The notes below the pieces were generated by a model. That model ran no database searches. It was not told the DNA's origin and worked only from the letters and a program-made list of their open reading frames with translations. Source: Nocardioides sp. HDW12B (GTDB lineage: Bacteria; Actinomycetota; Actinomycetes; Propionibacteriales; Nocardioidaceae). From it: 64,000 nt of DNA. Of the stretch, positions 12,248 to 23,467 are shown one piece after another; positions within the stretch are counted from its first letter, which is position 1; every line of letters begins with the position of its first letter. The translations under genes were made by a program, and so were the position numbers. Location of the stretch: positions 1,736,001-1,800,000 of the forward strand of contig NZ_CP049867.1 of NCBI RefSeq assembly GCF_011299595.1, written 5' to 3'.

Positions 12248-13200
12248 CCGCGCACCCGGACGGCGTGCGGGTGGTCGCGCTCGGGGGCGGGCACGGGCTG
12301 TCGGCCTCGTTGTCGGCGCTGCGCCGGGTCACGGGCCGGCTCACCGCCGTCGTCACGGTCGCCGACGACGGCGGGTCGTCGGGGCGGCTGCGGCGCGAGT
12401 TCGGCTGCCTGCCGCCCGGCGACCTGCGGCAGGCGCTGTCGGCGCTGTGCGGCGACGACGAGTGGGGCGTGACCTGGGCGCGAGCGCTGCAGCACCGCTT
12501 CGCCAGCACCGGCGACCTCGACCAGCACGCGCTGGGCAACCTGCTCATCGTCACCCTCTGGGACCTGCTCGACGACCACGTCGCCGGCCTCGACTGGGTC
12601 GGGCGGCTGCTCGGCGCCCAGGGCCGGGTGCTGCCGATGGCGCTGGCCCCCCTCCACATCACCGCCCAGGTCCGGGGCGAGGATCCCGAGGCACCCGAGG
12701 CCGTCTCCACGGTCCGCGGCCAGGCCGAGGTGGCCGTCACCCCGGGGCAGGTGCTGTCGGTGGCGCTGGACCCGGCCGACGCGCCCGCCTGCCCCGAGGC
12801 GGTGGCTGCGGTCCTCGAGGCCGACTGGGTGGTGCTGGGACCCGGGTCGTGGTTCACCAGCGTGATCCCGCACCTGCTCATCCCGGACCTGCGTCGCGCC
12901 CTCGAGACGACGTCGGCGCGGATCCTGGTCGCCCTCAACCTCAGCGCCCAGACCGGCGAGACCGAGGGCTTCACCCCCGAGGCCCACCTGGAGGTGCTGG
13001 CGGCGCACGCGCCCGGCCTGAGCGTGGCCACGGTGCTGGCCGACAGCACCGCCGTCACCGACCTCGACGGGCTCCAGCAGGCCGCCGAGCGGCTCGGAGC
13101 CCGCCTCGTGAGCGAGGACGTGGCCCGGGCCGACGGCTCGCCGCGCCACGACCCCGAGAAACTGGCAGCCGCCTATGCGCGGGCATTGGGAGCGACGTAG
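12244..13200 (+). CDS. yvcK: YvcK/CofD-like gluconeogenesis and envelope factor
   Basis: The 318-residue product belongs to the CofD/YvcK fold: the N-terminal GGGHGLSASLSALR, the DDGGSSGRLR loop and the PPGDLRQALSAL segment that bind a UDP-sugar in studied homologues, followed by GPGSWFTSVIPHLL. In Bacillus and mycobacteria (CuvA) the protein is needed for growth on gluconeogenic carbon and for cell shape. The GTG start overlaps the rapZ stop (GTGA, 12244-12247), so translation is coupled. It is not the F420 enzyme CofD itself, judging from its linkage to rapZ and whiA. Confidence 0.93.
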   Translation: MTAHPDGVRVVALGGGHGLSASLSALRRVTGRLTAVVTVADDGGSSGRLRREFGCLPPGDLRQALSALCGDDEWGVTWARALQHRFASTGDLDQHALGNLLIVTLWDLLDDHVAGLDWVGRLLGAQGRVLPMALAPLHITAQVRGEDPEAPEAVSTVRGQAEVAVTPGQVLSVALDPADAPACPEAVAAVLEADWVVLGPGSWFTSVIPHLLIPDLRRALETTSARILVALNLSAQTGETEGFTPEAHLEVLAAHAPGLSVATVLADSTAVTDLDGLQQAAERLGARLVSEDVARADGSPRHDPEKLAAAYARALGAT

Positions 13201-13326
13201 GGTGGCCCCTTCCTCACCTGCCGCCGACCTCCTGGGTCGGCTGCCGCACGACTGCACGAGCACCGCCCCACCGTCCACCCAGGACCGGGGCAGAAGAGGG
13301 GACCGAGGCGTGACAGGATCGGACGA

Positions 13327-14313
13327 ATGGCGATGACGGCTCAGGTCAAGGCAGAGCTGGCCAGCACCCCCGTGACGCGCACCTGCTGCCGCAAGGCGGA
13401 GGTCTCCTCGATGCTCCGCTTCGCCGGCGGTCTCCACATCGTCAGCGGCCAGATCGTCGTCGAGGCCGAGCTCGACACCGGGGCGGCGGCCCGCCGCCTC
13501 CGGCGCGACATCTCCGAGATCTACGGCCACGCCTCCGACGTCGCGATGGTGACCGGCCACGGCATTCGCAAGCACAGCCGGTACGTCGTCCGCGTCGTCC
13601 GCGACGGCGAGGCCCTGGCCCGCCAGACCGGCCTCCTCGACGGCCGTGGCCGCCCCGTGCGCGGCCTCCCGCCGCAGGTCGTGTCCGGCGGCAACTGCGA
13701 CGCCGTGGCGGCCTGGCGCGGCGCGTTCCTGGCCCACGGCTCGCTGACCGAGCCGGGCCGCTCCTCCGCCCTGGAGGTCACCTGTCCCGGCCCCGAGGCC
13801 GCCCTCGCGCTCGTCGGCGCCGCCCGACGCCTCGGCATCAGCGCCAAGGCCCGCGAGGTGCGCGGCGTCGACCGCGTCGTGATCCGCGACGGCGACGCCA
13901 TCGGCGCGCTGCTGACCCGGCTGGGCGCCCACGAGTCGCTCATGGCCTGGGAGGAGCGCCGGATGCGTCGCGAGGTCCGTGCCACGGCCAACCGCCTCGC
14001 CAACTTCGACGACGCCAACCTGCGCCGCTCCGCCCGCGCCGCCGTCGCGGCCGGCGCTCGTGTCGAGCGCGCGCTCGAGATCCTCGGCGAGGAGGTCCCC
14101 GACCACCTCCGTCAGGCCGGCAGCCTCCGGCTCGAGCACAAGCAGGCCTCCCTCGAGGAGCTCGGCCAGCTGCACGACCCGGTGCTGACCAAGGACGCCA
14201 TCGCCGGACGCATCCGCCGTCTGCTGGCGATGGCGGACAAGAAGGCCCAGGAGACCGGCATCCCGGACACCGAGGCCTCCCTCACCCCGGAGATGTTGGC
14301 CGAGGATGAATGA
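13327..14313 (+). CDS. whiA: Sporulation/division regulator WhiA
   Basis: WhiA is a DNA-binding protein derived from a LAGLIDADG homing endonuclease fused to a helix-turn-helix domain; with WhiB it turns on division genes in Streptomyces. The 328-residue protein shows the N-terminal TAQVKAELA start, the [14 protein letters not shown] homing-endonuclease-like region near residue 137, and a C-terminal HTH ([26 protein letters not shown]). The rapZ-yvcK-whiA order is as in most Gram-positives. The organism need not sporulate, since whiA is also present in non-sporulating relatives. ATG at 13327 or 13333 could be the start. Confidence 0.96.
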   Translation: MAMTAQVKAELASTPVTRTCCRKAEVSSMLRFAGGLHIVSGQIVVEAELDTGAAARRLRRDISEIYGHASDVAMVTGHGIRKHSRYVVRVVRDGEALARQTGLLDGRGRPVRGLPPQVVSGGNCDAVAAWRGAFLAHGSLTEPGRSSALEVTCPGPEAALALVGAARRLGISAKAREVRGVDRVVIRDGDAIGALLTRLGAHESLMAWEERRMRREVRATANRLANFDDANLRRSARAAVAAGARVERALEILGEEVPDHLRQAGSLRLEHKQASLEELGQLHDPVLTKDAIAGRIRRLLAMADKKAQETGIPDTEASLTPEMLAEDE

Positions 14314-14353
14314 CCATCCGCTGCGCGAAGGATGAGCGCAGCGGATCAGGTCA
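14311..14353. terminator. Hairpin after whiA
   Basis: ATCCGCTGCGC (14316-14326) and GCGCAGCGGAT (14336-14346) form a perfect 11-bp stem with a 9-nt loop, extended by TGACC/GGTCA at the base. It begins at the whiA stop codon. There is no T tract, as is usual in GC-rich actinobacteria. Confidence 0.75.
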
Positions 14354-14470
14354 TCAGGTCGAGCAAGCCCCGCGGCCGAGCCCGCGAGGCCGCGACGGGC
14401 GTGCCGAGACCCGGTGACGTAGGCACCACCCCCGCCCGTGTCCTCACACATCGTCCGCGTCGACCGGTCG

Positions 14471-15577
<1,107 letters not shown>

Positions 15578-15597
15578 GTCGCCGCGAGGACCCGCCG

Positions 15598-16815
15598 ATG
15601 ACCACGATCGACGACCTCGGGGACCTCCGGGGCCGCACCGTCCTGGTGCGCTCGGACCTCAACGTGCCGCTGGACGACGACCGCATCACCGACGACGGAC
15701 GCATCCGCGCCAGCCTGCCCACGCTGCGCCGGCTCACCGACGCGGGGGCGCGGGTCGCCGTGGTCGCCCACCTCGGCCGTCCGAAGGGGGCGCCCGACCC
15801 GGCGTACTCCCTGCGGCCGGTCGCGGCCCGTCTCGGCGAGCTGCTGGGCACCGACGTCGCCTTCGCCGACGACACGGTGGGCGACAGCGCCCGCGCCACG
15901 GTGGCGGCGCTCGGGGACGGCCAGGTGGCGGTGCTCGAGAACGTCCGCTTCAACGCGGGCGAGACCAGCAAGGACGAAGGCGAGCGCCAGGCGTTCGCCC
16001 GCGACCTCGCTGCCCTCGCCGACGTCTTCGTCTCCGACGGCTTCGGCGTCGTGCACCGCAAGCAGGCCAGCGTGTACGACGTGGCCCGGTTGCTGCCGCA
16101 CGCGATGGGCGGCCTGGTGCAGACCGAGATCGAGGTGCTGCGCCGGCTCACCGAGGACCCGGAGCGTCCCTACGTCGTCGTGCTCGGCGGGTCCAAGGTC
16201 TCCGACAAGCTCGGCGTCATCGACAACCTGCTCGGCAAGGCCGACCGGCTCCTCATCGGCGGCGGGATGGTCTTCACGTTCCTGGTCGCCCAGGGCCACG
16301 CGGTGGGCAAGAGCCTGCTCGAGCAGGACCAGGTCGAGGTGTGCCGCGAGTACCTCCGCCGCGCGGAGGAGTCGGGCGTGCAGATCCTGCTGCCGACCGA
16401 CGTCGTGGTGGCCCCGGAGTTCGCCGCCGACGCACCGGCGACGGTCGTGCCCGCCGACGCCATCCCCGACGACCAGCTCGGGCTGGACATCGGCCCCGAT
16501 TCCCAGCGTGCGTTCGCGGCTGCCCTGGCCGACGCCCGCACGGTCTTCTGGAACGGGCCCATGGGCGTCTTCGAGTTCCCCGCCTTCGCCGAGGGCACCC
16601 GGGCCGTGGCCCAGGCGCTCACCGAGCTCGACGGGCTGTCGGTCGTCGGGGGAGGGGACTCCGCCGCCGCCGTGCGCACGCTCGGCTTCGACGAGGCCGC
16701 CTTCGGCCACATCTCGACCGGGGGCGGTGCCAGCCTGGAGTACCTCGAGGGCAAGGACCTCCCCGGCATCGACGTCCTGGACGACCCGGTCGACTCCGTC
16801 GACCGCGACCACTGA
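15598..16815 (+). CDS. pgk: Phosphoglycerate kinase
   Basis: The enzyme transfers the phosphate of 1,3-bisphosphoglycerate to ADP. The 405-residue product has the N-terminal substrate site ([30 protein letters not shown]), the hinge ([11 protein letters not shown]) and the C-terminal nucleotide site ([28 protein letters not shown]). ATG at 15598 is 20 nt after the gap stop, with CGAGGA as ribosome site. The acidic C-terminal tail ([14 protein letters not shown]) is a small extension. Confidence 0.98.
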   Translation: MTTIDDLGDLRGRTVLVRSDLNVPLDDDRITDDGRIRASLPTLRRLTDAGARVAVVAHLGRPKGAPDPAYSLRPVAARLGELLGTDVAFADDTVGDSARATVAALGDGQVAVLENVRFNAGETSKDEGERQAFARDLAALADVFVSDGFGVVHRKQASVYDVARLLPHAMGGLVQTEIEVLRRLTEDPERPYVVVLGGSKVSDKLGVIDNLLGKADRLLIGGGMVFTFLVAQGHAVGKSLLEQDQVEVCREYLRRAEESGVQILLPTDVVVAPEFAADAPATVVPADAIPDDQLGLDIGPDSQRAFAAALADARTVFWNGPMGVFEFPAFAEGTRAVAQALTELDGLSVVGGGDSAAAVRTLGFDEAAFGHISTGGGASLEYLEGKDLPGIDVLDDPVDSVDRDH

Positions 16816-16829
16816 AACGAGAGAGACCG

Positions 16830-17618
16830 ATGTCCCGCACCCCCTTGATGGCCGGCAACTGGAAGATGAACCTCACGCACTCCGAGGCGGTGGTGCTGGT
16901 CCAGAAGCTGGCCGCGGTCCTGGCCGACAAGAAGCACGACCACGCCAAGGCCGAGGTCGTCGTCATCCCGCCGTTCACCGACCTGCGCAGCGTGCAGACC
17001 TGCGTCGACGGCGACAAGCTCGCGATCAGGTACGGCGCCCAGGACGTCTCCGCGCACGAGAAGGGCGCCTACACCGGCGAGATCTCGGCCGGGATGCTCG
17101 CCAAGCTCGGCGTGTCCTACGTCCTGGCCGGTCACTCCGAGCGCCGTGAGTACCACGCCGAGGGCGACGACCTCGTCAACGCCAAGGCCAAGGCCACGAT
17201 CGCCGCCGGCATGACCCCGCTGGTCTGCGTCGGGGAGGGCCTGGAGGTCCGCAAGGAGGGCCGCCAGGTCGAGCACACCCTCGCCCAGGTCGACGGCTCG
17301 CTCGCCGGTCTCGACGCCGCGCAGGTGGGCGCGCTGGTCGTCGCCTACGAGCCGGTCTGGGCCATCGGCACCGGCGAGGTGGCGACGCCCGACGACGCCC
17401 AGGAGGTGTGCGCGGCCATCCGCGGTCGCGTCCGCGAGGTGTGGGGCGACCAGGCGGCGGACGCCGTGCGCGTGCTCTACGGCGGCTCCGTGAAGGCCGC
17501 CAACGTCGCGGGGATCATGGACAAGGCCGACGTCGACGGCTGCCTCGTCGGAGGGGCGAGCCTCGACGCCGACGAGTTCGGCGGCATCGCGCGTTTCTAC
17601 GACATGCCGAAGCTCTGA
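16830..17618 (+). CDS. tpiA: Triosephosphate isomerase
   Basis: It interconverts dihydroxyacetone phosphate and glyceraldehyde-3-phosphate. The 262-residue TIM barrel has NWKMN near the start, the catalytic His loop GHSERR, the catalytic Glu in [11 protein letters not shown] and the phosphate-binding YGGSV and GGASL motifs. It follows pgk by 14 nt, completing the gap-pgk-tpiA unit. Confidence 0.98.
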   Translation: MSRTPLMAGNWKMNLTHSEAVVLVQKLAAVLADKKHDHAKAEVVVIPPFTDLRSVQTCVDGDKLAIRYGAQDVSAHEKGAYTGEISAGMLAKLGVSYVLAGHSERREYHAEGDDLVNAKAKATIAAGMTPLVCVGEGLEVRKEGRQVEHTLAQVDGSLAGLDAAQVGALVVAYEPVWAIGTGEVATPDDAQEVCAAIRGRVREVWGDQAADAVRVLYGGSVKAANVAGIMDKADVDGCLVGGASLDADEFGGIARFYDMPKL

Positions 17619-17661
17619 CCGCCGTCCTCAACCCCCACCCCGTGAGTTAGGCTGTCCCACC

Positions 17662-17901
17662 GTGATCATCGCACTCACCGTCGTGCTCGTCCTGACGAGC
17701 CTGTTGCTGATTCTCCTCATCCTGCTCCACAAGGGCAGGGGCGGAGGTCTCTCGGACATGTTCGGAGGCGGCATGTCCAGTGGCCTCGGTGGGTCCTCGG
17801 TTGCCGAACGCAACCTGGACCGCATCACCGTGGGAGCCGGATTCATCTGGTTCGCCAGCGTGATCGCCCTGGGACTGCTGCTGAAGGCCAACAACTCCTA
17901 G
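17662..17901 (+). CDS. secG: Preprotein translocase subunit SecG
   Basis: The 79-residue membrane protein has two hydrophobic helices (about 2-22 and 57-75) around a Gly/Ser-rich loop with the typical GLSDMFGGG and ERNLDRIT, as in actinobacterial SecG. It helps SecYE move proteins across the membrane. TAGGCT at 17648-17653, eight bases before the GTG, suggests a near-leaderless promoter of its own despite the closeness of tpiA. Confidence 0.95.
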   Translation: MIIALTVVLVLTSLLLILLILLHKGRGGGLSDMFGGGMSSGLGGSSVAERNLDRITVGAGFIWFASVIALGLLLKANNS

Positions 17902-17942
17902 CAGTCGCCCCTCTTCATCCCCCCGAACAAGGAGAAGTGAGC

Positions 17943-18302
17943 GTGGCAGGTGGTGCAAGCGCCATCCGCGGCAGCCGAGTCGGCGCCGGTCCGATGGGAG
18001 AGGCCGAGCGCGGGGAGTCCGCTCCTCGCCAGCGAGTCGTCTACTACTGTGCCCACCGGCACACGTCCGAGGTCTTCTTCGCCGTCGAGGTGACAGCGCC
18101 CGAGTCGTGGGACTGCCCGCGCTGCGGCCTGCCGGCCAACCAGGACTCGGAGAACCCTCCGCCGCCGCCGAAGATCGAGCCGTACAAGACGCACCTCGCC
18201 TACGTGAAGGAGCGTCGCAGCGACACCGAGGCGGCCGACATCCTCGACGAGGCGCTCAAGACGCTCCGAGACCGCCGCAAGCGCGGCGAGATCGGTTTCT
18301 GA
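17943..18302 (+). CDS. rbpA: RNA polymerase-binding protein RbpA
   Basis: RbpA is an actinobacteria-specific factor that binds principal sigma factors and stabilises the open promoter complex. The 119-residue protein has an N-terminal flexible arm (AIRGSRVGAG), a core with a zinc-type Cys-x-His and CPRC pair, and the sigma-interaction helices at the end (THLAYVKERRS, EALKTLRDRRKRGE). GTG at 17943 was preferred to 17937 because AAGGAG at 17929-17934 is eight bases away and the product then starts VAGGASAIRGSR. It is the last gene before a bidirectional hairpin. Confidence 0.95.
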   Translation: MAGGASAIRGSRVGAGPMGEAERGESAPRQRVVYYCAHRHTSEVFFAVEVTAPESWDCPRCGLPANQDSENPPPPPKIEPYKTHLAYVKERRSDTEAADILDEALKTLRDRRKRGEIGF

Positions 18303-18323
18303 GCACTCGACAATTTCTGCCAG

Positions 18324-18357
18324 CCAGCCGTCGACCGGATCCCCGGTCGGCGGCTGG
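18324..18357. terminator. Bidirectional hairpin between rbpA and pgl
   Basis: CCAGCCGTCGACCGG and CCGGTCGGCGGCTGG form a 15-bp stem (one G-T wobble) with an ATCC loop, in the gap between two convergent genes, followed by TCTGTCTC. It can serve both transcripts. Confidence 0.8.
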
Positions 18358-18382
18358 TCTGTCTCTGCCCGGCAGGACGCGG

Positions 18383-19141
18383 TCAGCGCTCCAGCTGACC
18401 GGCAGCGGTCTCGTCGAGGAACCACAACGTGCGGCGCAGCCCCCGTGGTCCGGCCGCCGGAGTCTCCGACACGTCCCCACCGCCGACCGACCGCGCCACC
18501 GCGTCGGCCTTCTCGTCGCCGGCGGCCACGAACCAGACCTGGTCGGCACGCTGCAGGGTCGACAGGCCGAGACTGATGCGCACGGGCGGCGGCTTGGGCG
18601 AGTCGTGGACGGCCAGCGCCACGGCCTGCTCGTGCACCTCGGGGCGTCCGGGGAACAGCGACGCGCAGTGGCCGTCCGGACCGATCCCCAGCAGCAGCAC
18701 GTGGAACCAGGCGTGTCCCTCGGGCACGTGACCGCGCGCGATCCGCAGGTCCTCGACGTACGCCGCGGCAGCGTCCTCCGGGCTCGCGTGGCCCTCGTCG
18801 GACGCCGCCATGGGGTGCACGCGGTCGCGGTTCAGCGGCAGCCTGCGCAGCCCGTCCTGCAGCGCCTGCCCGGCGTTGCGCTCGTCGTCGTCGGACGCGA
18901 CGTAGCGCTCGTCGCCCCACCACAGCGACACCCGGGCCCAGTCGATGTCCTCCCGCTCGGCCGACAGGTCGGCCAGGCGGGTGTGAAGCCGTCGGGACAG
19001 CGACCCTCCGGTCAGCACGACATGGGGGTCCTCGCCGAGGGCCGAGAGCTCGGCCAGGTGGTCGAGCAGGCGGACCGCCACCGTCTCGGCCACCTCCTCC
19101 GAGCTGGACCGCACCACGAGCTGGTCGGAAGAGGCTGACAC
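18383..19141 (-). CDS. pgl: 6-phosphogluconolactonase
   Basis: The enzyme hydrolyses 6-phosphogluconolactone, the second step of the oxidative pentose phosphate route. The 252-residue product has the NagB/SIS-like fold: VVLTGGSLSRRL, SLWWGDERYV, LLLGIGPDGHCASLFPG with the conserved GPDGH, and a C-terminal helix. It is the last gene of tkt-tal-pgi-zwf-opcA-pgl, starting with GTG 14 nt after the opcA stop. Confidence 0.95.
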   Translation of the reverse strand: MSASSDQLVVRSSSEEVAETVAVRLLDHLAELSALGEDPHVVLTGGSLSRRLHTRLADLSAEREDIDWARVSLWWGDERYVASDDDERNAGQALQDGLRRLPLNRDRVHPMAASDEGHASPEDAAAAYVEDLRIARGHVPEGHAWFHVLLLGIGPDGHCASLFPGRPEVHEQAVALAVHDSPKPPPVRISLGLSTLQRADQVWFVAAGDEKADAVARSVGGGDVSETPAAGPRGLRRTLWFLDETAAGQLER

Positions 19142-19155
19142 CAGGGCACCTGCTT

Positions 19156-20292
19156 TCAGGACGCGGACTTCTTCGCCGCGGTCTTCTTGGTCGCGGTCTT
19201 CTTGGTCGCGGTCTTCTTGGTCGCGGTCTTCTTGGTCGCGGTCTTCTTGGTCGCGGTCTTCTTGGTCGCGGTCTTCTTGGTCGCGGTCTTCTTGGTCGAC
19301 TTCTTCGCCGCGGGCCTCTTCGCCGCGGGCTTCTTCGCAGCCTGGGCGGCGCCACCCTTGCGGCCCGCGCTCATCCGGGTGAGCCGCTTGACGGTCCGGG
19401 CGTAGACGTCGTCGGGGTCGAGCCGGCGCAGCTCCTCGGTCAGAAGCGCGGGGATCTCACGACGGACGAGCGCCACCGGACGGTCGGGCTGCCCCGGCAC
19501 CGAGAGCACCGCGTGCCGGCCGTCGTCCCGGGCGAGCCGCACGTCGCCGTCGCTGGTGGTGAGCACCACCTCGGTGATGCCGGGACCGTCGGACTGCCGG
19601 CGCGTGGCGGTCACGCGCAGCCGGTCGCCGAGCCAGGCGGCCAGCAGGTCGGCGCTCGGGCTGACCCGCTCGGAGGTCACGCTCACCGCGCTCACCCGGC
19701 CGTCGGTCTGGTCGAGCGCCGCCGCGAGGAAGGCCCGCCACGGCGTGATGCGGGTCCAGGCGAGGTCGGTGTTGCCGGGTGCGTAGGAGCGGCACTGGTC
19801 GAGCATCGCCCGGGCGCGCGCCGTCGGGGCCCGGGCGGCGTCGGTGATGCGGCGCGTCCCGAGCTGCCCGACCGGGTCGGCGGCCGGGTCGGCGGGGGAG
19901 CCGCAGGGCCACCAGACCACCACGGGGGAGTCGGGCAGCAGCAGCGGCAGCAGCACCGAGTCGGGGTGCTTGGTGACCGGTCCCTCGAGCGTGATCAGGG
20001 CCTGCTCGCCGGCGGTGCCGCTGCCGGTGCGGATCTCGGCCGTGATCCGCGAGGAGCCGCGGCCCGATCCGGTCACGAGGCCCAGCAGGCGCGAGGGGTG
20101 CTCCCGGGCGGCGTCGCGCGCAGCGTCGAGGGCGGCGTCGGCGTCCTCCTGGTCGACCACCACGATCATCGTCATCACCATGCCCATGGCGGGGCTGCCG
20201 GCGTTGCGCCGGGCCTTGACGATGGCCGAGGCGATCTCGCTGGCGTTGGTGTCCTCCAGGACGGTGCCGCGTCGGCCCGACTGCGTGCTCAT
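19156..20292 (-). CDS. opcA: Glucose-6-phosphate dehydrogenase assembly factor OpcA with Lys-rich repeat tail
   Basis: OpcA is needed for full G6PDH activity in cyanobacteria and actinobacteria. The 378-residue product from ATG 20292 has a conserved core (TNASEIASAIVKARR, VVVWWPC, CRSYAPGNTDLAWTRITPWR). The last ~70 residues are very different: AAKKPAAKR followed by seven perfect TATKK pentapeptides and TAAKKSAS. This tail resembles eukaryotic H1-like or actinobacterial HupB tails and is highly basic, so it may bind nucleic acid or simply be a disordered extension. The start overlaps the zwf stop by 4 nt (ATGA), so translation is coupled. Confidence 0.93.
   Translation of the reverse strand: MSTQSGRRGTVLEDTNASEIASAIVKARRNAGSPAMGMVMTMIVVVDQEDADAALDAARDAAREHPSRLLGLVTGSGRGSSRITAEIRTGSGTAGEQALITLEGPVTKHPDSVLLPLLLPDSPVVVWWPCGSPADPAADPVGQLGTRRITDAARAPTARARAMLDQCRSYAPGNTDLAWTRITPWRAFLAAALDQTDGRVSAVSVTSERVSPSADLLAAWLGDRLRVTATRRQSDGPGITEVVLTTSDGDVRLARDDGRHAVLSVPGQPDRPVALVRREIPALLTEELRRLDPDDVYARTVKRLTRMSAGRKGGAAQAAKKPAAKRPAAKKSTKKTATKKTATKKTATKKTATKKTATKKTATKKTATKKTAAKKSAS
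19181..19300. repeat. 15-bp coding microsatellite in opcA
   Basis: GTCTTCTTGGTCGCG on the plus strand is repeated seven times without mismatch (19181-19285), then once with one change (19286-19300). Each unit encodes five residues (ATKKT register) on the minus strand, so copy-number change keeps the frame. Confidence 0.97.
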
Positions 20293-21824
20293 GGTCGCCT
20301 CCAGGCGCGTCCCTCGCGGGCGAGCATGGCGTCGGCCGAGGCCGGGCCCCACGTGCCGCTGGGGTACTGCTCGGGCCGGCCGTGGTCGGCCCAGTAGTCG
20401 ATGATCGGGTCGAGGATGCGCCAGGACTGCTCGACCTCCTCGTGCCGGGGGAAGAGCGGTGGCTCGCCCAGCAGCACGTCGAGGATCAGGCGCTCGTAGG
20501 CCTCCGGGGAGGCCTCGGTGAAGCTGCCGCCGTAGGCGAAGTCCATGTTGACGTCGCGGATCTCCATCTGGGTGCCGGGCACCTTGGAGCCGAAACGCAG
20601 CGTGACGCCCTCGTCGGGCTGCACCCGGATCACGAGCGCGTTGTGGCTGAGGTCCTCGACCGCCGCCTGCGAGAAGGGCAGGTGGGGAGCGCGCTTGAAC
20701 GACACGGCCACCTCCGTGACGCGGCGTCCGAGCCGCTTGCCGGTGCGCAGGTAGAACGGCACGCCGGACCAGCGGCGGTTGTCGACGCCGAGGCGGATGG
20801 CGGCGTACGTCTCGGTCGTCGAGGTGGCCGCGATGTCGGGCTCGTCGAGGTAGCCGCCGACCTGGACGCCACCCGCCCAGCCGGCGGCGTACTGGCCGCG
20901 GGCGGTGGTCAGGTCGAGGCGCCGCGGCAGCACGACCGAGTCGAGCACCTTCTGCTTCTCCAGGTGCAGGCTGCGGGCGTCGAAGGAGGTGGGCTCCTCC
21001 ATCGCGGTCAGGGCCATCAGCTGGATGAGGTGGTTCTGGATGACGTCGCGGGCGGCGCCGATGCCGTCGTAGTAGCCCGCGCGACCGCCGATGCCGATGT
21101 CCTCGGCCATGGTGATCTGCACGTGGTCGACGTAGTTGCTGTTCCAGATCGGCTCGAAGAGCATGTTGGCGAAGCGCATCGCGAGGATGTTCTGCACCGT
21201 CTCCTTGCCGAGGTAGTGGTCGATGCGGAAGACCGACTCGGGGGAGAAGACGCCGCTGAGGGTCTCGTTGAGCTTCTGCGCGGTCGCCAGGTCGGACCCG
21301 AAGGGCTTCTCGACCACCACGCGGCGCCAGGTGTCGGGCCGGTCCTCGGTGAGGCCGTGCTCCTGCAGCTGACCGACCACGTCGCCGAAGTAGCGCGGCG
21401 GGATCGACAGGTAGAACGCGTGGTTGCCGCCCGTGCCGCGCACCCGGTCGAGGTCCTCGATGGTCTGCTTCAGCTGGGCGAAGGCCTGGTCGTCGTCGAA
21501 CTCGCCGGGCACGAAGCGGAAGCCCTCGGCGAGCTGGTGCCAGACCTCCTCGCGGAACTCGGTGCGCGCGTGCTCGCGCACCGAGTCGTGCACGACCTTC
21601 GCGAAGTCCTGGTCGGCCCAGTCCCGCCGCGCGAAGCCGACGAGCGAGAAGCCCGGCGGCAGCAGCCCCCGGTTGGCGAGGTCGTAGATCGCCGGCATCA
21701 GCTTCTTGCGGGCGAGGTCGCCGGTGACGCCGAAGATGACCATGCCGCAGGGGCCGGCCACCTTGGGCAGGCGGCGGTCCTGCGGGTCCCGCAGGGGGTT
21801 GGTCCGCGCGCGGGACGGGCTCAC
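20289..21824 (-). CDS. zwf: Glucose-6-phosphate 1-dehydrogenase
   Basis: It oxidises glucose-6-phosphate with NADP as the entry to the pentose phosphate pathway. The 511-residue protein has the nucleotide motif IFGVTGDLARKK, the active-site RIDHYLGKETVQN with the catalytic His, the VVEKPFGSD segment and the C-terminal substrate region. GTG start at 21824; 11 nt separate it from the pgi stop. It is coupled downstream to opcA, whose product assists it. Confidence 0.98.
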   Translation of the reverse strand: MSPSRARTNPLRDPQDRRLPKVAGPCGMVIFGVTGDLARKKLMPAIYDLANRGLLPPGFSLVGFARRDWADQDFAKVVHDSVREHARTEFREEVWHQLAEGFRFVPGEFDDDQAFAQLKQTIEDLDRVRGTGGNHAFYLSIPPRYFGDVVGQLQEHGLTEDRPDTWRRVVVEKPFGSDLATAQKLNETLSGVFSPESVFRIDHYLGKETVQNILAMRFANMLFEPIWNSNYVDHVQITMAEDIGIGGRAGYYDGIGAARDVIQNHLIQLMALTAMEEPTSFDARSLHLEKQKVLDSVVLPRRLDLTTARGQYAAGWAGGVQVGGYLDEPDIAATSTTETYAAIRLGVDNRRWSGVPFYLRTGKRLGRRVTEVAVSFKRAPHLPFSQAAVEDLSHNALVIRVQPDEGVTLRFGSKVPGTQMEIRDVNMDFAYGGSFTEASPEAYERLILDVLLGEPPLFPRHEEVEQSWRILDPIIDYWADHGRPEQYPSGTWGPASADAMLAREGRAWRRP

Positions 21825-21835
21825 GTGGTCCTCTC

Positions 21836-23467
21836 TCAGTCCTGCGTGCCGGTCAGCGCCGCGCGTACGGCGGCCAGGCCGGTGTCGAGGTCGTGCAGGT
21901 GCAGGCGGAGGACCGGGCGGCCGTGGTCGGCCAGGACCGTGGCGTCACCGGCCGCCTGGGCGGCGATCAGGGTGCCGAAGCCGAAGTCGCGGCCCGGGAC
22001 CGCGAGGTCGTCGGCCGGGGTGTCGGTGATCTGCACGTAGACGCCGGTGGCCGGACCGCCCTTGTGGAACTGCCCGGTCGAGTGCAGGAACCGCGGACCC
22101 CAGCCGAAGGTGACCGGGCGCCCGGCCCGGCGGGCCAGGGGAGCGCGTACCTGCTCCTCGAGCGCGGCGTGCGCCCAGCGGTCCAGGTAGGCCATCACGG
22201 CCACATAGCCGTGCTCGGGGTCGAGCTGGGCCAGCAGGGCGCTGACGGCGTCGTCGAGCGAGCCGGAGCCGTCGTACCAGTCGCCGCCGAGGGTGGTGAC
22301 CTCCACCGCCTCGGACGACCCGGACTGCTCCGAGCTCGGCGGGTCGTCGAGCATGCTGCGGGCGGCGGTCTTGGCGCTCTCGACGTCGGGCTGGTCGAAG
22401 GGGTTGATGCCGAGGAGACGACCCGCGACGGCGGTGGCGACCTCCCAGAGCATCAGCTGGCCACCGAGGGTGCCGCTCACGGCCAGGTGGGCACCGTCGT
22501 CAGGGAGCGATGCCGCAGAGGCGTCCGCGACGAGGTGGGCCACGGTCACGTCCCCGGCCGGCCCCTGCACCTCCGGCGCCTCGGGGCCATCGACGACGAC
22601 GGGCAGCACGCCCGTGCCCTGCTTGCCGGTGCTCTCGGCGATGAGCTGCTCGGCCCAGGCCGGGAGCCCGTCGATGCCCGAGCCCTCGTCGACGAGGACG
22701 AGCTTGTCGCGCCGTGCCTGCTCCAGGCCGGCCATCGCCGCACCCAGGACGAGCCCCGGGTTGCCCTCGGCGTCGACCGACAGCAGCGCGGAGGCGTTCG
22801 CGGCGTCCGAGAGCAGCGCGCCCACGTCGACGCCCGCCAGGGCGCTGGGCACCAGGCCGAAGGCCGTGAGCGCCGAGTAGCGGCCGCCCACGTCGGGGTC
22901 GGCCGCGACCACGCGCAGCCCGGCCTGGTCGCTCTGCTCCTGCAGGGGCGAGCCGGGGTCGGTCACGATCACGACGTGGTCGGAGGGCTCGAGCCCGGCC
23001 TCGACGAAGGCGTGCTCGAAGGCGCGCCGCTGCGAGTCGGTCTCGACCGTGGAGCCGGACTTCGAGGAGACGACGACGACGGTGGTGCCGAGGTCGCCGG
23101 CGAGCGCGGTGCGGACCTGGTCGGGGTGGCTGGAGTCCAGCACCACCAGGTCGACGCCCTCCGTGGCGCAGATGACCTCGGGGGCCAGCGAGGATCCGCC
23201 CATGCCGCACAGCACGACGCGGGTCAGTCCCTCCTCGCGGCAGGCGTCCACGATCGGCCGGAAGACCGACAGCAGGGGGCGGGACGCCTCGGGGAGCCCC
23301 ACCCACGCCAGGCGCTTGGACGCCTCGTCCTCGGCCTCGGGACCCCACAGCGTGTGGTCGCGGGAGAAGAGCCGGCTGGCGAACTTCTCCTCGACGAGGG
23401 TGGGCACGTGCGCGGCGACGGCCCGCTGGGCCTCACCCGACGTCTGGACCGTCACCTGCGTGCTCAT
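21836..23467 (-). CDS. pgi: Glucose-6-phosphate isomerase
   Basis: It interconverts glucose-6-phosphate and fructose-6-phosphate, linking glycolysis to the pentose phosphate genes around it. The 543-residue SIS-fold protein shows [11 protein letters not shown], the sugar-phosphate site [11 protein letters not shown], and [12 protein letters not shown]. It resembles the actinobacterial Pgi found in this operon rather than the E. coli type. The ATG overlaps the tal stop by 4 nt (ATGA, 23464-23467), which fixes the start. Confidence 0.93.
   Translation of the reverse strand: MSTQVTVQTSGEAQRAVAAHVPTLVEEKFASRLFSRDHTLWGPEAEDEASKRLAWVGLPEASRPLLSVFRPIVDACREEGLTRVVLCGMGGSSLAPEVICATEGVDLVVLDSSHPDQVRTALAGDLGTTVVVVSSKSGSTVETDSQRRAFEHAFVEAGLEPSDHVVIVTDPGSPLQEQSDQAGLRVVAADPDVGGRYSALTAFGLVPSALAGVDVGALLSDAANASALLSVDAEGNPGLVLGAAMAGLEQARRDKLVLVDEGSGIDGLPAWAEQLIAESTGKQGTGVLPVVVDGPEAPEVQGPAGDVTVAHLVADASAASLPDDGAHLAVSGTLGGQLMLWEVATAVAGRLLGINPFDQPDVESAKTAARSMLDDPPSSEQSGSSEAVEVTTLGGDWYDGSGSLDDAVSALLAQLDPEHGYVAVMAYLDRWAHAALEEQVRAPLARRAGRPVTFGWGPRFLHSTGQFHKGGPATGVYVQITDTPADDLAVPGRDFGFGTLIAAQAAGDATVLADHGRPVLRLHLHDLDTGLAAVRAALTGTQD

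Noticed and set aside
19187-19405. Plus-strand frame encoding repeated VFLVA units as a membrane protein
   Set aside because: It is only the antisense reading of the opcA Lys-Ala-Thr repeat.
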